A stretch of 64,000 nt of DNA from Waddlia chondrophila WSU 86-1044 (GTDB taxonomy: Bacteria > Chlamydiota > Chlamydiia > Chlamydiales > Waddliaceae), in assembly GCF_000092785.1 (NCBI RefSeq), contig NC_014225.1:1439340-1503339 (forward strand), given 5' to 3'. The translations under genes were made by a program, and so were the position numbers. The notes beneath the pieces are model-generated. The model saw nothing but the letters and a program-made list of their open reading frames with translations. It ran no database searches and had not been told where the DNA came from. Shown piece after piece: positions 59,101 through 64,000 of the stretch (positions are counted from its first letter, which is position 1; every line of letters begins with the position of its first letter).

Positions 59101-60824
59101 AAACAACAACACAAAAGAATTTAAAGACTTGGCTGGATGCCGATATTGCTCCTGAAATAAAAAAAGAGCTTAAGCGATTAATCAAAGAACATCCGAACGA
59201 AATCGAAGAAGGGTTTTATACACGGCTAACCTTTGGAACAGGCGGCCTAAGAGCGGTAATGGGACTTGGCACCAACCGCATGAACATCTACACTGTTGGA
59301 ATGGCTACTCAAGGATTGGCCAATTACATGAAGCGTGTTGAGAGCAAAAAGCGCGTCTTCATCAGCTACGATTGCCGGAACAACTCGCGCCTGTTTGCAG
59401 AGCGCACTGCAAAAGTTCTGGCAGGCAATGGCATCGAAGCCATCCTGACAAAAGAGCTGCGCCCCACTCCTTACGTCTCTTTTGGCTGCCGTTTTTTAAA
59501 CTGTGGCGCAGGCGTGATGATCACAGCCTCCCACAATCCTCCGGAATACAATGGGTACAAAGTCTACTGGAAAGATGGAGGACAGGTGGTAGCTCCGCAC
59601 GATGCAGGAATCATTCAAGAAGTGAATCGCATCTCATCCCTTGATGAGGTCCATGCAGTCGAAGACCTTAAACACCCGTTCATCAAAGAAGTGTTGAAAG
59701 AGGTCGACACCGCTTATCTCGATACAATCGCTGCCATGCAACTGACTCCGGACACAAACCGGAAGTTCGGCAAACAGATCCATATCGTCTATTCCAATTT
59801 ACATGGAACAGGAATCACCTTAATGCCTCGCGCAATGGAACGGTGGGGCTTTACTAGAGTTTCAACAGTGGAGGAGCAGGATGCGCCTGACGGCAGCTTT
59901 CCCACTGCTCGCAGCCCCAATCCGGAAGAAAAAAAAGCACTTGAATCCGGGTTAAAAAAACTCAAAGAGGTTGAAGGAGATCTTCTCATCGCGACAGATC
60001 CGGATGCTGACCGCGTCGGTCTTGCTGTTAGGCATCAGGGAAAAACACATCTTTTAAATGGCAATCAAGTCGCTTGCCTTCTGCTTAACCATATCTGCAA
60101 AGCCGAAAAAAAACTTCCAGACAATGCAGCTTTTGTCAAAACAATCGGCACAACCGAACTTTTCAGATCGATTGCCGAGGCACATGGAGGCGCATGCATC
60201 GAGGTGCTGACAGGGTTTAAATACATTGCCGAAAAAATCGAGCAATGGGAAAACACCCCTCAAGGAATGCAATTCATTTTTGGAGGTGAAGAATCATATG
60301 GCTACCTTTTTGGGACACACTCTCACGACAAAGACGCGGTCATCTCGTCTACCTTAATTGCCGAAGCCGCTTTGGCTGCCAAGTTGGAAGGGAAAACGCT
60401 CATCGATCAGCTGCATGCATTGTGGAAAACTTACGGTATTCATGTCGAGAAACTCTCCACGTTCACTTTCCCAGAAACCAAAGAAGGAAGGGAAAAAATG
60501 GAAAGCGGGATGCATAAAATCAAGCATTCCCCTCCAAAAACACTCAACGGCATTATCGTCAAAACCATTGAGAACTATCAAACATCGACAAAAACCAACC
60601 TGAGCACTGGATCGAAAGAACCACTTTCGCTTCCAAAGTCAGAGACTTTGCGGCTTTGGCTGGAAGATGGCAGCAAAGTGATGGTCAGACCTTCCGGTAC
60701 TGAGCCTAAAGTCAAGTTTTACTGCGGTGTGAAAAGCGATTCATTCCACTCCATTGACGACGGAGTGGCCAAGCTGGAACTGCATGCGCAGCATTTGCTC
60801 GATTCCCTTAAGAATCTTTTTTAG
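59091..60824 (+). CDS. Phosphohexomutase (PGM/PMM, PGM2-like)
   Basis: 577 residues from the ATG at 59091, which overlaps the mrp stop; an upstream GTG (59046) is less likely. Motifs are TFGTGGLRAVMG, the phosphoserine loop MITASHNPPEYNGYKVYW, the metal loop ATDPDADRVGLAV, the sugar loop FGGEESYGYLFG and the phosphate site RPSGTEPKVKFYCG. It interconverts hexose-1-P and hexose-6-P or pentose phosphates. Its 3' end overlaps the convergent helicase gene by 17 nt. Confidence 0.93.
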   Translation: MQIKTTTQKNLKTWLDADIAPEIKKELKRLIKEHPNEIEEGFYTRLTFGTGGLRAVMGLGTNRMNIYTVGMATQGLANYMKRVESKKRVFISYDCRNNSRLFAERTAKVLAGNGIEAILTKELRPTPYVSFGCRFLNCGAGVMITASHNPPEYNGYKVYWKDGGQVVAPHDAGIIQEVNRISSLDEVHAVEDLKHPFIKEVLKEVDTAYLDTIAAMQLTPDTNRKFGKQIHIVYSNLHGTGITLMPRAMERWGFTRVSTVEEQDAPDGSFPTARSPNPEEKKALESGLKKLKEVEGDLLIATDPDADRVGLAVRHQGKTHLLNGNQVACLLLNHICKAEKKLPDNAAFVKTIGTTELFRSIAEAHGGACIEVLTGFKYIAEKIEQWENTPQGMQFIFGGEESYGYLFGTHSHDKDAVISSTLIAEAALAAKLEGKTLIDQLHALWKTYGIHVEKLSTFTFPETKEGREKMESGMHKIKHSPPKTLNGIIVKTIENYQTSTKTNLSTGSKEPLSLPKSETLRLWLEDGSKVMVRPSGTEPKVKFYCGVKSDSFHSIDDGVAKLELHAQHLLDSLKNLF

Positions 60825-61995
60825 CCCGCACTCTTTTTCTATTTCTTGGCTTTGACTCAGGTACTCTTTCTGGAGGGGGATGACCGATCCATTGCGGCTT
60901 TTTCTTTAAAAATTTCAAGACTTTACCCAATACTCCAAGATCACGCTTTGTGACCAATGTAACGACCATCCCTTGTTTATCAAATCGACCTGTTCTGCCG
61001 GAACGGTGAACGTAAATATCGGGATCATCCGACATTTCATACATAAACACATGAGAAACCTCGGAAAAATCCAGCCCTCTTGCCGCCACATCAGTTGCAA
61101 CTAAATGCTGAATCTTTCCTCCACGAAATTTTCTCGTGACAATCCGCCTCACATCCTGGCTCAAGGCGCCATGGAGAAAATCGACCCCTTTCACGCTTTT
61201 TTGCAGAGATTTCGCAAGAGATTCCACTTGAAATCTCGTCCTTCCAAAAATAATGCTCTGTACAGGCTGGCACTCGTTCAACAGTTGAATTAAAGAAGCA
61301 TCCCTTTGATCCGGCCGGCAGTATAAAAACCGATGTTCAATCGAACTAGGCCCCTGTTTTTTTTGGGTGAGCAGAATGTCAACGGGATCTTTCATGTGCC
61401 CTTCTGCAATGCGGCGGATCTCTTTGGGCATTGTTGCGGAGAAAAGGAGGATCTGATGTTCTTGGACAAGGCAATTAATGATAAATTCCAAATCCTCATA
61501 AAATCCCATGCTGAGCATTTCATCGGCTTCATCCAAAGCTAAAATAAAGACTTGAGATAAATCGATACGGCGGGAGTAGATAAAGTCGATCAGACGGCCG
61601 GGCGTGGCAATCAGGACATGGACTCGATGTCCGATTTTTGCTTCCTGAATATCTGCATCCTCTCCTCCATAAATCGCAAAAGCATGCACTCCCCTCTTTT
61701 TTCCGATTTTCTGCGTTTCTGTTGCATACTGAAGAGCAAGCTCCCGCGTTGGGACGATCACCAATGCCTGAATGGCGTCTTTACTAGTATCCACCATGTG
61801 GCATAAGGGGATTGCGCAAGCGGCAGTCTTTCCTGAACCTGTTTGGGCTAAAGCAACGACATCTCTTTTGTTGAGAATTTCGGGAATTGCTTTTGTCTGG
61901 ATTTCGGAAGGCTCCAGATACTTCATTTCCCTAAGAGATTCAATGATCTTAGGGTCTAAATTGAAGTCGTTGAATGTCAAAGTGTTGATTTCCAA
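60808..61995 (-). CDS. DEAD-box RNA helicase
   Basis: 395 residues. Q motif region FNDFNLDPKIIESLREM, motif I AQTGSGKTAA, Ia PTRELA, Ib ATPGRLIDF, II DEADEM, III FSATMP, V ATDVAARGLDFSEV, VI HRSGRTGRF. The C-terminal tail is short and basic (KPRNRKRVRAKKDS). It is similar to DeaD/RhlE-type helicases that unwind RNA in ribosome assembly or mRNA decay. The frame begins with TTG at 61995; the start is not settled. Confidence 0.93.
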   Translation of the reverse strand: MEINTLTFNDFNLDPKIIESLREMKYLEPSEIQTKAIPEILNKRDVVALAQTGSGKTAACAIPLCHMVDTSKDAIQALVIVPTRELALQYATETQKIGKKRGVHAFAIYGGEDADIQEAKIGHRVHVLIATPGRLIDFIYSRRIDLSQVFILALDEADEMLSMGFYEDLEFIINCLVQEHQILLFSATMPKEIRRIAEGHMKDPVDILLTQKKQGPSSIEHRFLYCRPDQRDASLIQLLNECQPVQSIIFGRTRFQVESLAKSLQKSVKGVDFLHGALSQDVRRIVTRKFRGGKIQHLVATDVAARGLDFSEVSHVFMYEMSDDPDIYVHRSGRTGRFDKQGMVVTLVTKRDLGVLGKVLKFLKKKPQWIGHPPPERVPESKPRNRKRVRAKKDS

Positions 61996-62130
61996 TTTTT
62001 GAGCACGCTCATTTCAATGCCATTCTATCAAAATTTCCCTTTTCAACCAAGAAGGATTACATAATGTAATAAGCATTTCTTTTATTTAAAAAATATATTA
62101 AAATAAATTTGAAAAAGAAAGAGGTTGATC

Positions 62131-62568
62131 ATGGTTCAATTCAATAACATTCAAAAAGCTCTTCATCATCAAATAGGGCAATCAGGCATTACTGTCGGAG
62201 ATTGCCTGCACGTCATTGGCTCTAATTTTCTAGGTAGGACAATCACTCAATTATCGCTCTTATTCCAAGGCAAAGGATGGGTTAACGAAAAGCAAGCTCT
62301 TCAAAAGATTCAAAGTTTGGATTCTATAAGCCGGCAATCCATCCATTCCATCAGTGGACAAATCGTTCTCTCTCTAGAAGATGGCTATCTAAAAAATCGT
62401 TTAAATGATGACAACCCTCTTAGAGGCGATCAAAAAAAAATATCTCGAAAAGAAGAAAAGCAACTTTTAAAAGATTTAGAGCTACCTACAGACCAAACCA
62501 TTCGAGAAATAATAAAAGAAATGAAGCTTTTGTCAGAATTAACCGAGTTAAAATACGAAGGCTGGTAG
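62131..62568 (+). CDS. Short paralogue of the adjacent 288-aa protein
   Basis: 145 residues from the ATG at 62131 (AAAGAGG upstream); an earlier TTG at 62125 is rejected. It starts MVQFNNIQKALHHQI and shares with the next gene the order MVxFxNIQxAL, GDxLxVI, a hydrophobic LTQ/LSL segment and QGKGWxxxxxA. The last third differs, and the protein is half the length, so it is either a truncated copy or a distinct short form. Unknown function. Confidence 0.7.
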   Translation: MVQFNNIQKALHHQIGQSGITVGDCLHVIGSNFLGRTITQLSLLFQGKGWVNEKQALQKIQSLDSISRQSIHSISGQIVLSLEDGYLKNRLNDDNPLRGDQKKISRKEEKQLLKDLELPTDQTIREIIKEMKLLSELTELKYEGW

Positions 62569-62646
62569 CTATTTCAATAAAAATTTAAACATTTCTTTTT
62601 AATTGATCTTAATCTATAATGGTCACTGAATACCGAGGCATTTTTA

Positions 62647-63513
62647 ATGGTTAACTTCCAAAATATTCAAGAAGCATTAAATTTTCCCTTAGGTCAAATC
62701 AAAGGCGCCAAAGTTGAAGTGACCATTGGCGACTATCTCGATGTCATCGATTCTTCAAATGCCTTTACCAGGCTATTGACTCAAGTTTCTCTTTACATCC
62801 AGGGCAAAGGCTGGATTACCCAAGCCACAGCAGAAGAAATGATCAAATCTGTTGATCTGGAAACGCTGAACGCCATCACAAACATTTGCAAAAAAGTGAT
62901 CACCAGGCTTTCCGAAGTCAATCTGATGAAAAAGGACTCTATCGGGTTCAAACTATCAAAAGTTGACGAACAGACGGTGTTAAAAGGGATCAAATCTCTT
63001 GGTGATCACCACATCGATAGATCGGTTCAAACAGTAATTCAAGAGATGCAGCTGTTGAGAGGGTGGGTAGGCGCAGAGAGGGTCAACCGCCATCAACATC
63101 TTGTGCAGCTCATGGGGCACTGGAATGTGGATCACTTTGAAATGATCAGAGAAGACGGCAAGCTTAAAAGCATTTTTTTGCTATTTGTCAACTGGGCAAA
63201 TCAATGGGGCTTTGAACATCCTCCCGGCACCTTGGGAGAAGCGGTGAAATATTTGAACAACAACCAATCCAACAAACATTACATCGACGGAAACTTTGAC
63301 ATGAGCACATTCGATACCTCGCAGCTGGCAACTAGAGCCTCTATTTTAACGCTTATCTCGGGTTTCAAAGAGTGGTTAGCCTGGAGTTTGGAAACCGGAA
63401 AATTCAATGAAAGCAAAAAACAAGAAATCATTGACAGCCTCTGCAAAATCAACCCGGGAAATCAAGATCAAATCCGCAAAGCATCGGCAGACCTTCCTTC
63501 TTCTAAAGACTGA
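62647..63513 (+). CDS. Lineage-specific protein, 288 aa, paralogous to its neighbour
   Basis: Starts MVNFQNIQEALNFPL behind CGAGG. The N-terminal 130 residues match the preceding gene (VTIGDYLDVIDSSNA, TQVSLYIQGKGWITQATAEE, later QTVIQEMQLLRGW). The extra C-terminal half has RHQHLVQLMGHWNVDHFE, FVNWANQWGFEHPPGTLG and a helical end (LISGFKEWLAWSLETG). No signal peptide, no membrane segment. The tandem arrangement suggests a recent local duplication in a family expected to be Chlamydiales-specific. Confidence 0.7.
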   Translation: MVNFQNIQEALNFPLGQIKGAKVEVTIGDYLDVIDSSNAFTRLLTQVSLYIQGKGWITQATAEEMIKSVDLETLNAITNICKKVITRLSEVNLMKKDSIGFKLSKVDEQTVLKGIKSLGDHHIDRSVQTVIQEMQLLRGWVGAERVNRHQHLVQLMGHWNVDHFEMIREDGKLKSIFLLFVNWANQWGFEHPPGTLGEAVKYLNNNQSNKHYIDGNFDMSTFDTSQLATRASILTLISGFKEWLAWSLETGKFNESKKQEIIDSLCKINPGNQDQIRKASADLPSSKD

Positions 63514-64000
63514 GGTCCAATCTTCCTTCAACCTCTTTTCTCATTCCTTTTGCCAAAAGAGGTTTCGGAATCCATCGACTTAATGCTAGTCCTAAACGAT
63601 ACTTCCAATTGAAAATGTGAACACGTTTGCGCTTTTGAATCTGCCGCCAGATCTCCTTGGCGGCATACTCCACGCCCATCGACCTGCCAGAAGGTTTTTG
63701 ATGCTCATTTCCCGATGCTCGATAGCGGAAATGGGTATCCACCATGCCTGGGCAGCTTGTCAACACTCTCACCCCTAACGGCGCAACCTCAAAGTCAAAA
63801 GATTCCGAAAAATGGGTCACAAAACTCTTGCTTGCAGCATAGATGGAAAAAGTGGGAAAAATTTTCATCTCGCCCGCAACCGAGGAAACATTGAGAATCA
63901 CCCCCTGCATGCCTGCTCCGATCAAAGTACGGGCGCCTTCGACCGTTAATTCCATCAACGCTTTCACATTCACATCGATCATTTCCTGCAACTGTTCAGT
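63503..64000 (-). CDS. Short-chain dehydrogenase/reductase, C-terminal part
   Basis: The frame runs off the right edge; about 165 residues are visible. The SDR core is recognisable: IDVNVKALMELTVEGAR (conserved Asn), GVILNVSSVAGEMKIFP (catalytic Ser), FSIYAASKSFVTHFSESF (catalytic Tyr-x3-Lys) and VLTSCPGMVDTHFRY. The C-terminal IFNWKYRLGLALSRWIPKPL resembles membrane-associated SDRs of the DltE/YqjQ type. The N-terminal cofactor-binding half lies outside the window. The 3' end overlaps the preceding gene by 11 nt (convergent). Confidence 0.85.
   Translation of the reverse strand, partial: TEQLQEMIDVNVKALMELTVEGARTLIGAGMQGVILNVSSVAGEMKIFPTFSIYAASKSFVTHFSESFDFEVAPLGVRVLTSCPGMVDTHFRYRASGNEHQKPSGRSMGVEYAAKEIWRQIQKRKRVHIFNWKYRLGLALSRWIPKPLLAKGMRKEVEGRLDLSL

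Overview
The window reads as chromosomal DNA of a chlamydia-like bacterium (order Chlamydiales, probably an amoeba-associated family rather than Chlamydiaceae). The main evidence is gene order, recalled from Chlamydia trachomatis rather than searched. lysS, priA, cysS, aas, nudix, fabF, rsfS (ybeB) and miaA recur together there. So do cutA, an ftsQ-like gene, murC, murG, ftsW, nlpD, murD and mraY, with a groEL paralogue nearby. Several genes are extra to the compact pathogen genomes: type III glutamine synthetase, an OPT-family peptide transporter, nadC and nadD, an acyl-lipid desaturase, a siderophore-type iron ABC transporter and a large RHS protein.

Layout. 1-3.1 kb: a toxin-antitoxin pair with a palindromic operator, an unknown gene, a BatD-like secreted protein and an exported HIT protein. 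3.2-12.1 kb: mutS, a tiny Gly-rich protein, a YkgJ-type Cys-cluster protein, two unknown genes, priA and lysS. 12.1-19.2 kb: accessory segment with a small unknown gene between two direct repeats and a very large RHS gene. The RHS gene ends in a serine-hydrolase-like domain and overlaps a lipoprotein gene by 4 nt; its 5' end is split by two compensating frameshifts. 19.3-25.5 kb: OPT transporter, ferredoxin, cysS and a three-part acyltransferase-ACP-acyl-ACP synthetase. 25.6-36.2 kb: fabF-rsfS-nadD-glnN block, a long coiled-coil protein, miaA, nrnA, ssb, cutA. 36.2-43.6 kb: tightly overlapping division/wall operon mraY-murD-nlpD-ftsW-murG-murC-ftsQ on the minus strand. 43.7-52.9 kb: desaturase, tRNA-Cys with rsmI, a FadL-type porin, nadC, a GroEL paralogue and an iron ABC transporter. 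53-56.7 kb: AT-rich accessory block with effector-like unknown proteins, bounded by inverted repeats. 56.7-64 kb: sodium symporter, a 40-residue membrane peptide with an Mrp ATPase, phosphohexomutase, DEAD-box helicase, two tandem paralogues of unknown function, and the end of a short-chain dehydrogenase.

How it fits together. The central half is core physiology: lipid II synthesis and septal wall synthesis, fatty acid elongation, acyl recycling into phospholipids, NAD synthesis, translation and DNA repair. The accessory parts carry the new biology: the RHS-hydrolase/lipoprotein pair, the repeat-bounded AT-rich block, and the lineage-specific paralogues. A TCGGTATA motif recurs at several gene starts and probably marks promoters. 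All functions are inferred by reading motifs; no database search was run.
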